A stretch of DNA of 10,576 nucleotides from Calditrichota bacterium (GTDB lineage: Bacteria > Calditrichota > Calditrichia > RBG-13-44-9 > J075), in the NCBI GenBank assembly GCA_024275555.1, contig JAJRYW010000006.1:1-10576 (forward strand), given 5' to 3'. Shown piece by piece: positions 1 through 7,015 of this stretch. The first letter of the stretch is position 1. Each line of letters opens with the position of its first letter. Position numbers and translations under genes: made by a program. Below the pieces are notes generated by a model. It made no database searches, was not told the origin of the DNA, and saw only the letters and a list, made by a program, of their open reading frames with translations.

Positions 1-474
1 CATGGTCACCCATTTGGAAATCCGCACGCCCAGGGCAACAATCTTTTCCTCGCCGCTCCACACGCCGGTGTAGCCCTGGTTGCGCCCGGAATCGATTCCC
101 CAATGCTTTGGCGCCTTTATCAACACATCCTCCAAACGCCGCATATACCAGGAGATACTCGGCTTATGCTGATGGAGATGAAAAATCGGATAGCCCACCA
201 ACTGCCCGGGCCCGTGATAGGTAACATCCCCGCCCCGGTCAACATGGATGACCTCGATACCCTGCTTCTCTAAAAACTCCCGGGAAGCAATCACGTGCGC
301 ATCCGAGCCGTTTTTACCGATGGTGTAAACCGGGTGATGCTCTAAGAGCAGCAGCGTGTCGGGAATTTCCCGGGCAATCCTCCGGGATTGCAGATAACGC
401 TGGTAATCCCAGATGGGCTGGTAAGGCTGACGCCCTAAGTATTCCACATGCAATATTTTCGACCGGTCAATCAT
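1..474 (-). CDS. lipB: Octanoyl-[acyl carrier protein]:protein N-octanoyltransferase LipB, partial (C-terminus off the window)
   Basis: LipB moves the octanoyl group from octanoyl-ACP onto the lipoyl-domain lysine of 2-oxoacid dehydrogenase E2 subunits and of glycine cleavage protein H; this is the first step of endogenous lipoate synthesis, in the cytoplasm. The 158 codons seen run without a stop to the window edge. They carry the family signature RGGDVTYHGPGQLVGYP (residues 80-96), an EHHPVYTIGK stretch (45-54) and the segment KIVALGVRISKWVT, whose lysine (K144) matches the conserved active-site lysine. The catalytic cysteine normally lies further on, in the missing C-terminal third. The ATG at 474-472 is preceded by only a weak ribosome site (AGG, four bases away), but no better in-frame start is evident. 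It is on the same strand as lpdA but separated by a terminator and about 510 bases, so it is probably its own transcription unit. Confidence 0.95.
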   Translation of the reverse strand, partial: MIDRSKILHVEYLGRQPYQPIWDYQRYLQSRRIAREIPDTLLLLEHHPVYTIGKNGSDAHVIASREFLEKQGIEVIHVDRGGDVTYHGPGQLVGYPIFHLHQHKPSISWYMRRLEDVLIKAPKHWGIDSGRNQGYTGVWSGEEKIVALGVRISKWVTM

Positions 475-550
475 TTGCCTGGTAAATTTTCGTTTGAGAT
501 TTGATGATACGCTTCAGACCTTTTAACTCATGTTACACAATTTGCCCCAG

Positions 551-683
551 GGACGCAGAGATCGCAGAGATTCTTAAAAAGAGAGTTAAAAAACTTGAAT
601 TGCATTTGACAATTTAAGGACAATAAAATATTTAGTTAGACAGAGCTTTATATTTAATCGTTTTTCCGAGTTCTCTGTGATTC
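551..683. repeat. Degenerate short-motif cluster (CGCAGAG type)
   Basis: CGCAGAG occurs at 554-560 and again at 563-569, a 9-base period. About 100 bases later TTCTCTGTGA (671-680) resembles the same motif in the opposite orientation. Strings of this kind (cgcagag/ttctctg) recur in intergenic DNA of many environmental bacteria as I remember them; this looks like a short, eroded copy. No function can be assigned. Confidence 0.35.
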
Positions 684-832
684 AACAGCAAAAAACCGGT
701 AAGCGCGCAACATCAGCTTTTAAGCAGGGCTAATTTAAGAAAAAAAAGCAGCGACGCAGTACGATTTTTAACGGAGCCGGTTTGACGGCGCCGCAAAAAC
801 GCCAGGCTCGCTAAGATATCTTCTAATCCTTA

Positions 833-860
833 ATTCGTGATCATTCACATCATTCGTGGA
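833..860. repeat. Degenerate near-tandem ATTCGTG repeat
   Basis: Three related heptamers, ATTCGTG (833-839), ATTCACA (843-849) and ATTCGTG (852-858), follow each other at 9-10 base steps, close to one DNA helical turn. They lie about 65 bases beyond the lpdA terminator hairpin. This may be a fragment of a dispersed intergenic repeat family; a protein-binding site is possible but unsupported. Confidence 0.35.
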
Positions 861-920
861 TACACAAACCCTGTTACCTCCGGCAAAATCCGGGAAGCAA
901 CAATCCGGGCGCAGATGTTC

Positions 921-957
921 ACAAAACAAATCCCGGCTCCTGAAAAAGAACCGGGAT
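921..957 (-). terminator. Rho-independent terminator of lpdA
   Basis: Read on the minus strand, a perfect 7-base stem (ATCCCGG at 957-951 pairing with CCGGGAT at 936-930) with a 14-base loop is followed at once by the T-rich run TTTGTTTTGT. It starts about 30 bases past the lpdA stop and should end the cox-ctaB-lpdA transcript. The stem is short but GC-rich. Confidence 0.7.
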
Positions 958-987
958 AAGAAGAACGGGAAATTCTAATTATTCGCA

Positions 988-2376
988 TCAGATATGAATC
1001 GGCTCGCCCAGGGCTGCGTGGGTGGCTTCCAGCACAATCTCGCTCAGGGTCGGGTGGGGATGCACCGTATGCAGCACCTCCAGGTAGGTCGACTCCACCG
1101 CCCTGGCCAGGGTTACCTCGGCAATCAGTTCGGTTGCTTCCGCGCCGATGATATGGCAGCCCAGCAGTTCACCGTATTTTTCATCATAAATAATTTTGAT
1201 GAACCCTTCCGATTCTCCCATCGCCAGGGCTTTGCCGCTGGCCCGCAGCGGGAACTTGCCTACTTTAATTTTATATCCGGCTTCAATCGCTTTCTTTTCC
1301 GTGTATCCCACCGAAGCGATCTGGGGATGGCAATAGGTGCAGCCGGGAATGTTGTTGTAGTCCATCGGAACCACCTCTTCCCCGGCCATGTGCTCCACCG
1401 CGATGATGCCTTCTTTGGAGGCCACGTGGGCCAGCCAGGGCGGGCCGATGATATCGCCAATGGCATAGACGCCCGGAACATTGGTCTGGTAGTATTTGTT
1501 TACTTTGATCCAGCCCTTCTCAATTTCCACGCCGGCTTCTTCCAGGCCCAGGCCTTCGATGTTACCTTGCACGCCGATGGCCATTAAGGCGTAATCGGCC
1601 TTGACCTCTTCGGTTTTACCGTTTTTGCTCAAGGTAAGCGTAACATTATTCTTACCTTTCTTGAGGTTTTCCACTTTGGTGTTGGTGTGTACCTTAATGC
1701 CCTGTTTTTTAAAGGATTTTTGCAGTTCGGCGGAGATATCCTCATCCTCAACCGGAACCAGGCGGGGCAGCATTTCCACCAGGGTCACTTCGGTTCCCAG
1801 CGAGCGGAAGAAGTAGGCAAATTCCACCCCAATTGCGCCGGCGCCGACAATCACCATGGATTTCGGCTGTTCTTTGATGACCAGGGCTTCGCGGTAGGTA
1901 AGCACCCGTTTGCCGTCTGCTTCCAGGCCGGGAATTTGGCGGGCCCGCGCGCCGGTGGCGATCAGAATATTCGGAGAAGTTACAGTACTCTTGCTGCCGT
2001 CCGCCGCGGTGATTTCCACGCTGTTGCCTTTAACCAGCTTGGCGGTTCCCCGGAGGACTTCGATCTTATTCTTTTTCATCAGAAACGCCACGCCTTTGGA
2101 GAGGCGCTCGGCCACGCCGCGACTGCGTTTGATTACTTTCGGAAAATCGATCCCGACGTTTTCCACGGAAAACCCGTAGTCTTTGGCGTGTTTCAGGGTG
2201 TTGTAGACTTCCGCGCTTTTAAGTAAAGCTTTGGTGGGGATACATCCCCAATTGAGGCAAATGCCGCCCAGTTCCGCTTTTTCTACAATACCCACTTTTT
2301 TGCCCAACTGGGAGGCGCGAATCGCTGCCACATATCCTCCCGGGCCAGATCCGATAACCAGAACATCAAATTGCAT
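988..2376 (-). CDS. lpdA: Dihydrolipoamide dehydrogenase (E3)
   Basis: This FAD enzyme reoxidises dihydrolipoyl groups of 2-oxoacid dehydrogenase or glycine cleavage complexes and reduces NAD+ in the cytoplasm. The 462 residues match the family's usual length. In order they show the FAD-binding GSGPGG (9-14), the redox disulfide in CLNWGCIPTK (C40, C45), a second Rossmann motif GAGAIG (178-183) with E201 at the end of the next strand (favouring NAD over NADP), a YAIGDI flavin motif, and the C-terminal HPHPTLSE whose H441 and E446 fit the catalytic dyad. The ATG has a good GAGGGAG ribosome site eight bases upstream. It starts 62 bases after ctaB on the same strand and ends before a terminator. 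No E1, E2 or gcv gene lies beside it; lipB downstream is the only lipoate-related neighbour. I find no defect. Confidence 0.97.
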   Translation of the reverse strand: MQFDVLVIGSGPGGYVAAIRASQLGKKVGIVEKAELGGICLNWGCIPTKALLKSAEVYNTLKHAKDYGFSVENVGIDFPKVIKRSRGVAERLSKGVAFLMKKNKIEVLRGTAKLVKGNSVEITAADGSKSTVTSPNILIATGARARQIPGLEADGKRVLTYREALVIKEQPKSMVIVGAGAIGVEFAYFFRSLGTEVTLVEMLPRLVPVEDEDISAELQKSFKKQGIKVHTNTKVENLKKGKNNVTLTLSKNGKTEEVKADYALMAIGVQGNIEGLGLEEAGVEIEKGWIKVNKYYQTNVPGVYAIGDIIGPPWLAHVASKEGIIAVEHMAGEEVVPMDYNNIPGCTYCHPQIASVGYTEKKAIEAGYKIKVGKFPLRASGKALAMGESEGFIKIIYDEKYGELLGCHIIGAEATELIAEVTLARAVESTYLEVLHTVHPHPTLSEIVLEATHAALGEPIHI

Positions 2377-2412
2377 CGTTGGTCTCCCTCATGGTCGTTT
2401 GGTTGCGGTTCG

Positions 2413-2444
2413 GTTTAGCCAAGCCCCTGGCCTGTCGGCTAAAC
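2413..2444 (-). other. Inverted repeat at the end of ctaB
   Basis: GTTTAGCC (2413-2420) and GGCTAAAC (2437-2444) form a perfect 8-base stem with a 16-base loop. The minus-strand arm includes the ctaB stop codon. No T-run follows on the minus strand, so it is not a standard rho-independent terminator. It could be a leaky terminator, a 3' stability hairpin or an RNA processing site that sets lpdA expression apart from the cox genes. Confidence 0.45.
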
Positions 2445-3332
2445 AAAGATAAGGCGATCCAGCGTAAAAGCTGTCATCACCAGGAGCATGTATATATTAA
2501 TACTAATAAAAGCAAAACGAAAGGACATCGATTCAATATCCTTCGAAAGCAGTTTGCGGCTGCTCCAGACCAGCCACAGGGCAAAGCAGACCAGCGCCAG
2601 CACCAGCCACAGGGAGTTGCCCAGGCCGTAAAAGGGGATCATCAGGCTGGCTGCAACGGTGGCGACAATCCAGGTAAAGGTAATCCGGGCTAATTGCGCC
2701 GGGGTAAACTTATCCAGCAGGGTTGGAAAGCCGGCGCGTTCATAATCGCTGCTCAGGTTCAGCATCAGCAGCCAAAAATGGGGAATTTGCCAGATGAAGA
2801 AGAAGGAGGCCAACACCCAGATTTGCGGATCAAGCAAACTGCCTCCGGCGGCGACCCAGCCGATGGCCGGGGGGATTGCGCCGATCAGCGAGCCCGGCGC
2901 CACGGCAAACGGGGTAACTCTTTTGAGGGGCGTATATACCGCATTATACCAGAACACATTGAAGACGCCCAGCAGCATGGCCGGCACACCGCTGCCCAGG
3001 AGCAGGATCAGCGCCCCGGAGAGCATCAGCGCCAGGGAAATTCCCAGGCCGACCAGGGGGGAAATTTTTTCCGCCGGGATAGGGCGCAGCCGGGTGCGTT
3101 TCATCTCCCGGTCGTATTCCCACTCCTGGAACTGGTTGAGCGCCGCCGACCCGCAGGAGAGCAAAAAAGCGCCCAGGGTCGGGATGAGCATCATCCAGGT
3201 AAGATGTTCCGATGCCAGCAGGTAGCCGACCAGCGTTGAGGCGGCCACCATCTGGGAAATACGGATTTTACTCAGGGCAAGGACAATGCGAAACCAGTCC
3301 GCCCAACTGTATAGTCGATAGGTTTGGATCAT
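2439..3332 (-). CDS. ctaB: Protoheme IX farnesyltransferase (haem O synthase)
   Basis: CtaB is a UbiA-superfamily membrane prenyltransferase that adds a farnesyl group to haem B to give haem O, the precursor of the haem A used by the adjacent oxidase. The 297-residue product is very hydrophobic, with about eight or nine membrane segments. The first polyprenyl-diphosphate/Mg site appears as NQFQEWEYDREMKRTRLRP (residues 66-84, with N66, D74, R79, T80), followed by the YTPLKR segment (133-138), and the second as DYERAGFPTL (196-205). Its ATG overlaps the coxB stop by four bases (ATGA), so translation is probably coupled. A haem A synthase (CtaA) gene is not present in the window and must be encoded elsewhere if the enzyme uses haem A. 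An 8-base inverted repeat sits on its stop codon. Confidence 0.95.
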   Translation of the reverse strand: MIQTYRLYSWADWFRIVLALSKIRISQMVAASTLVGYLLASEHLTWMMLIPTLGAFLLSCGSAALNQFQEWEYDREMKRTRLRPIPAEKISPLVGLGISLALMLSGALILLLGSGVPAMLLGVFNVFWYNAVYTPLKRVTPFAVAPGSLIGAIPPAIGWVAAGGSLLDPQIWVLASFFFIWQIPHFWLLMLNLSSDYERAGFPTLLDKFTPAQLARITFTWIVATVAASLMIPFYGLGNSLWLVLALVCFALWLVWSSRKLLSKDIESMSFRFAFISINIYMLLVMTAFTLDRLIFV

Positions 3333-4270
3333 TTCAGCTCTTTAAAGTATGCGATGATGGCTTGAATTTCCGCCTCGGTTAAGGGCTGGGGCGGCATGGG
3401 AACCGCTTCGAACCCTTTCACAATTTTGGCCTGCGGCTGTAAAATCGATTCCCGGATATAATCCTCGTCGACCAGCACTTTTTCGGCCTTGCCCTCGACC
3501 AGCACCTCCACCTCGTGCCCATAGATTCCCTTAAAGGAAGGGCCGATGATGCGCGAGCCGTCCGTGGAATGGCAGGCAATACAGCCTTTCATTTTGTAGA
3601 GCTTTTGCCCCCGGGCCGCCAGTTGGTCGTCATCCTGCTCGCCGCTGTCAAGATTGACCACCTGGCCGGCCGTTGCCGCATACCATTGATGGTACTGCTC
3701 CTCGGGAATCACTTTAACCTTGGAGAGCATGTAGGAATGGCGGTCGCCGCAGTATTCGGTACAGAGGATATCGAACACGCCTTCCTGGATGGCTTCGAAC
3801 CAGACAAAATTGGTCATGCCGGGAACCGCATCCTGCTTAACCCGGAAAGCGGGGATATAAAAGCTGTGCAGCACATCGGCTGTCTCGATATCGACTTTGA
3901 CCGGTTTGCCCAGCGGCACCACCAGTGTATCGGTCTGGAAACCGTTCTCATAGGTGTAAACCCAGGACCACATCCGCCCGGTTGCCGTGATATCCGTGGC
4001 CCCCTCGGGGACGGTGCGCATATCCCGGTAACCGATAAATCCGTAGTAGAACATGGCCATTACCAGGATGGTTGGTATAACCGTCCATAAAACTTCCAGG
4101 GTGGTGTTTCCGTGGATATTGGCAACTTCCTGATTTCGTTTATGATGATAACGCACTACAAAATAAATCATCGCTATGACAACACCCAGGAAGAAGATCA
4201 CCGAGACGATCAGAATGAACATAAAGGTATCATTAACCTGGGATGCAAATGTTGAGGCATTCGATAACAT
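3329..4270 (-). CDS. coxB: caa3-type cytochrome c oxidase subunit II with fused cytochrome c domain
   Basis: Subunit II takes electrons from donors and passes them through the binuclear CuA centre to haem a in subunit I. The 313-residue protein starts with two membrane helices (about 16-40 and 58-80) and no evident cleavable signal peptide or lipobox. The cupredoxin domain then shows a full CuA ligand set: H135 and the CTEYCGDRHSYM motif (C170, E172, C174, H178, M181). The aromatic electron-entry stretch MWSWVY lies at 100-105. A C-terminal cytochrome c domain (about 218-313) has the haem-attachment motif CIACH (C230, C233, H234) and a probable Met ligand at M292, which makes this a caa3 enzyme. 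The ATG has a strong GAGGAGA ribosome site. It lies 13 bases after coxD and overlaps ctaB; subunit II genes usually come before coxA, so its place here is unusual. Confidence 0.97.
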   Translation of the reverse strand: MLSNASTFASQVNDTFMFILIVSVIFFLGVVIAMIYFVVRYHHKRNQEVANIHGNTTLEVLWTVIPTILVMAMFYYGFIGYRDMRTVPEGATDITATGRMWSWVYTYENGFQTDTLVVPLGKPVKVDIETADVLHSFYIPAFRVKQDAVPGMTNFVWFEAIQEGVFDILCTEYCGDRHSYMLSKVKVIPEEQYHQWYAATAGQVVNLDSGEQDDDQLAARGQKLYKMKGCIACHSTDGSRIIGPSFKGIYGHEVEVLVEGKAEKVLVDEDYIRESILQPQAKIVKGFEAVPMPPQPLTEAEIQAIIAYFKELK

Positions 4271-4283
4271 TGCTTCTCCTCAT

Positions 4284-4583
4284 TTATTGAATCGGGTAAC
4301 GGGTTAACACATCGGAAAAGGTTAAGCCAATAAAAATTATGAAGGTCACCGCCATCACCAGCAACATCCAGCGGAAGACAGGCGGCTCATACTTCAGGTG
4401 CATAAAATAGGCCATCACTAAGGCGGATTTCACCCCGGCCACAATCAACGCAACAGTTACGGAAAATGCTTTCAGATCCACACCGGAGATGGCCACCGTG
4501 ACGCCGGTAAGCACCACTAAGCCCAGCCACACCACAATGTAGAGCGTATATCCTAATCCGTGTACGGCATTTTCATCGTGCAT
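4284..4583 (-). CDS. coxD: Cytochrome c oxidase subunit IV, prokaryotic type
   Basis: This is a small accessory membrane subunit of bacterial haem-copper oxidases, thought to help assemble or stabilise the complex; it has no catalytic residues. The 99-residue product has three membrane segments (about 12-32, 37-60, 70-90) and the conserved stretch VKSALVMAYFMHLKYE that typifies the prokaryotic COX4 family. The start is well set: TAGGAGGA lies seven bases before the ATG and overlaps the coxC stop codon, which is only 12 bases away. The gene is followed after 13 bases by coxB. The family is variable in sequence, so assignment rests on size, the K...FMHLK motif and position in the operon. Confidence 0.9.
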   Translation of the reverse strand: MHDENAVHGLGYTLYIVVWLGLVVLTGVTVAISGVDLKAFSVTVALIVAGVKSALVMAYFMHLKYEPPVFRWMLLVMAVTFIIFIGLTFSDVLTRYPIQ

Positions 4584-4595
4584 ATATTTTTCCTC

Positions 4596-5387
4596 CTAGG
4601 TGATCAAGTAGAATAAGGGGAACAGGAAAATCCAGATCACATCGACCAGGTGCCAGTAAAGACCGGAGTTTTCCAGTTTAATCAAATTGCGCGGGTCCAT
4701 TTTTCCGGGAACCGCTTCGTAGCTGATTTTAATATCCACAAATTCGGCGTGCTCATCCAAATCCGCTACCGGGCCGATTTCCCGGCCTTTTTCGTTGACC
4801 AGGGCCAGGTGGGCCTGCCCCCGGTACTCTTTGAGGATATTATAGTCTATCACCTCGGTTTGCCGGGGCCGGCGGGCGATGAAGTAAAGCATCACCCCGA
4901 AAATCACCATTCCGATCAAAACGTGTAATCCGTGCAGGCCGGTCATGGTATAGTAGAGGTTGTAGAAAACGATTTCCCCGCCGGAGTGCGACATCAGCTC
5001 TTCCGAACCGGGATAGATGCCGTGATGAATCTTGGCGCTCCATTCAAAAAATTTGTTGACCATGAAACCGACTCCGAAGGCGATGGTGATACTGATCATC
5101 CAGATGGCCAGCTTGCGTTTCCCGCGTTGCAGCGCTTCGATGGCCAGAACCACGGTCAGGCTGCTGGTTAGCAGAAACAGGGTGTTCACCGTTCCGAGGA
5201 ATACATCCAATTCAGCCGCAGCCAGGTGAAATTCATAGGGATAACGCACCCGGTACATTGCATAAAGAATGAACAACCCTCCGAACAGCAGCATTTCTGT
5301 AAAGAGGAACAGCCACATACCAATTTTTGCCCCAACAAAATCGCTGGGGTGTTTATGAACAACTAATGCGTTAGAATGATTACTCAT
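4596..5387 (-). CDS. coxC: Cytochrome c oxidase subunit III with an extra hydrophilic loop
   Basis: Subunit III is a membrane component that stabilises subunit I and proton uptake in haem-copper oxidases. The 263-residue protein has five membrane helices (about 22-44, 63-84, 94-113, 144-171, 241-262), as in the short form that lacks the first two helices of the long type. Family landmarks are GMWLFLFTEMLLFGG near the N-terminus (with E31), GLHGLHVLIG (150-159) and SGLYWHLVDVIWIFLFPLFY at the C-terminus. Between the last two helices lies a hydrophilic stretch of about 64 residues (174-237) where related proteins have a short loop; by the positive-inside rule it should face the cytoplasm. The ATG overlaps the coxA stop by four bases and has GGAGG eight bases upstream, which points to coupled translation. 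Confidence 0.95.
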   Translation of the reverse strand: MSNHSNALVVHKHPSDFVGAKIGMWLFLFTEMLLFGGLFILYAMYRVRYPYEFHLAAAELDVFLGTVNTLFLLTSSLTVVLAIEALQRGKRKLAIWMISITIAFGVGFMVNKFFEWSAKIHHGIYPGSEELMSHSGGEIVFYNLYYTMTGLHGLHVLIGMVIFGVMLYFIARRPRQTEVIDYNILKEYRGQAHLALVNEKGREIGPVADLDEHAEFVDIKISYEAVPGKMDPRNLIKLENSGLYWHLVDVIWIFLFPLFYLIT

Positions 5388-7015
5388 CGGGAGGCCTCCG
5401 CAGTATGGTCATAGGGTTCACGATCCACATGAGGAATCTCATCAAAATTTTCCAGCGGCGGCGGCGAGGCAACTTTCCATTCCAGGGTGGTGCCGCCCCA
5501 GGGATTTGCGCTTGCCGGCGCCCCGTTCATGGCCGATCTGACCACGTTGTAGATCATCAGCAGCAAACCGGCTACCAGGAACCAGGAGCCAACCGTGGCA
5601 ATCACATGGGCGTCATGGAACTTGGGAAGGTGATCATAGTAGCGGCGGGGCATGCCCAAATATCCCATCACCATCATGGTAAAATACAGCATGTTGAAGC
5701 CAATAATTTGCAGCACAAAGGCAATCATGGCGTTCCGCTTGTTAAACATCTTGCCGGTGATTTTGGGGAACCAGTAATACAGGGCCCCAAATAACGCGAA
5801 AACCGTTCCGCCAAACATGGTATAATGGAAGTGGCCCACCACAAAATAGGTGTCGTGAAGGTGCACATCCAGGGAAATGGCCCCGTTCATCAGCCCGGTA
5901 AAGCCGCCAATGGAGAAATGGAAGATGAAGGCGAGGGCGTAGAGCAGCGGGATTTCCACCCGGATGGAGCCTTTATACAAAGTGGCCACCCAGTTAAACA
6001 CTTTGATGGCCGTGGGTATGGCCACAAAAAAAGTCAGGAAGGAAAAAATTACGCTGGCGTAGTAGCTCTGCCCGCTGACGTACATGTGATGCCCCCAGAC
6101 CAGCGAGCCGACCAGGGCTATTCCCACGCTGGAATAGGCAATAGCTTTGTAACCGAAAATGGTTCGTCGCGCAAAGGTGGGCAGAATTTCCGACACCACC
6201 CCCATGCCCGGCAACACCATCAGGTAGACGGCCGGGTGGGAATATATCCAGAACATGTGCTGGTAGAGCACCGGGTCGCCTCCCATGGCCGGATCAAATA
6301 TGCCGATTCCCAGGGTGCGCTCTAACGTAACCAGCACCAGGGTAATGCCCACTACCGGAGTCGCCAGAACCTGAATCCAGGCCGTGGCGTAGACGCTCCA
6401 GACAAAGAGAGGCATCCGGAACCAGGTCATCCCGGGGGCGCGCATACGGTGAATGGTAGCAACAAAGTTCAGGCCGGTCAGGATCGAGGAAAACCCCAGG
6501 GTAAACGCTGCCAGCAAAGCCATGGAAACATTGGCCCCGGTGCGAACGCTGTAAGGCACATAGAACGTCCATCCGGTGTCGGCCATACCGCCCGGCAAAA
6601 CAATCGATAATAAGGCGATCACCGCCCCGACTACGTAAATCCACCAGGAGAGCAAATTCAAACGCGGAAAAGCCACATCCTTGGCGCCCAATTGCAGCGG
6701 CAGGATAAAGTTGCCGAAAGTGGCCATAATCCCCGGTATAATAAAAAGAAAAATCATGATAACGCCGTGCAAGGTAAAGACCTGATTGTAGGTGGTAGAC
6801 TTCATCAGGGTTTCACCCATCGAGAGTTGCTCCAGGCGCATAAAGAAGCCCAGGAACATTCCGACCACAAAAAACGTCATGATCGAAATCAGATATAAAA
6901 TCCCGATGCGCTTGTGGTCGGTCGATAAAATCCAGGATAAGATCCCGGTATGACGCCCACGAACCTCAAGAAAATTTTCTTGCGGCTGCGCTGTATCTAT
7001 AGCATGACTAGCCAT
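5384..7015 (-). CDS. coxA: Cytochrome c oxidase subunit I (haem a/a3-CuB), YS-motif A2 type
   Basis: This is the catalytic subunit that reduces O2 to water and pumps protons. From the chosen start it has 543 residues and about twelve helices. Haem a ligands are H83 (TLHGVIM) and H397; haem a3 uses H395 (VGHFHYT); CuB is bound by H260, H309 and H310, with Y264 as the cross-linked tyrosine. The K-channel pair T335 and K338 is present (IPTAIKVF), as are D113, N102 and N120 of the D-channel entrance. The D-channel glutamate is replaced by Y258-S259 in YSHPAVY, the hallmark of A2 oxidases such as that of Rhodothermus marinus. An upstream in-frame ATG at 7024 directly abuts the AAGGGG ribosome site, while the ATG at 7015 lies nine bases past it and is preferred. 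The gene overlaps the SCO stop (8 bases) and coxC (4 bases). Confidence 0.97.
   Translation of the reverse strand: MASHAIDTAQPQENFLEVRGRHTGILSWILSTDHKRIGILYLISIMTFFVVGMFLGFFMRLEQLSMGETLMKSTTYNQVFTLHGVIMIFLFIIPGIMATFGNFILPLQLGAKDVAFPRLNLLSWWIYVVGAVIALLSIVLPGGMADTGWTFYVPYSVRTGANVSMALLAAFTLGFSSILTGLNFVATIHRMRAPGMTWFRMPLFVWSVYATAWIQVLATPVVGITLVLVTLERTLGIGIFDPAMGGDPVLYQHMFWIYSHPAVYLMVLPGMGVVSEILPTFARRTIFGYKAIAYSSVGIALVGSLVWGHHMYVSGQSYYASVIFSFLTFFVAIPTAIKVFNWVATLYKGSIRVEIPLLYALAFIFHFSIGGFTGLMNGAISLDVHLHDTYFVVGHFHYTMFGGTVFALFGALYYWFPKITGKMFNKRNAMIAFVLQIIGFNMLYFTMMVMGYLGMPRRYYDHLPKFHDAHVIATVGSWFLVAGLLLMIYNVVRSAMNGAPASANPWGGTTLEWKVASPPPLENFDEIPHVDREPYDHTAEASR

Larger units (their letters stand above)
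475..987. other. Non-coding gap between lpdA and lipB
   Basis: No convincing gene is seen in this 513-base stretch on either strand. It holds the lpdA terminator (921-957), two clusters of short near-tandem motifs (CGCAGAG at 554 and 563; ATTCGTG at 833 and 852, with a related ATTCACA between them at 843), and AT-rich DNA around 580-670 that could contain the lipB promoter on the minus strand. I could not pick a convincing -35/-10 pair there. The length and many stops suggest decayed intergenic DNA rather than a lost gene. Confidence 0.6.

Noticed and set aside
994..1587. 197-codon plus-strand reading frame across lpdA
   Set aside because: It is antisense to a fully conserved lpdA and has no recognisable motif; it is a shadow of that gene's codon pattern.
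5825..6325. 166-codon plus-strand reading frame across coxA
   Set aside because: Antisense to the catalytic core of coxA, low-complexity His/Gly-rich product, no sensible start context.
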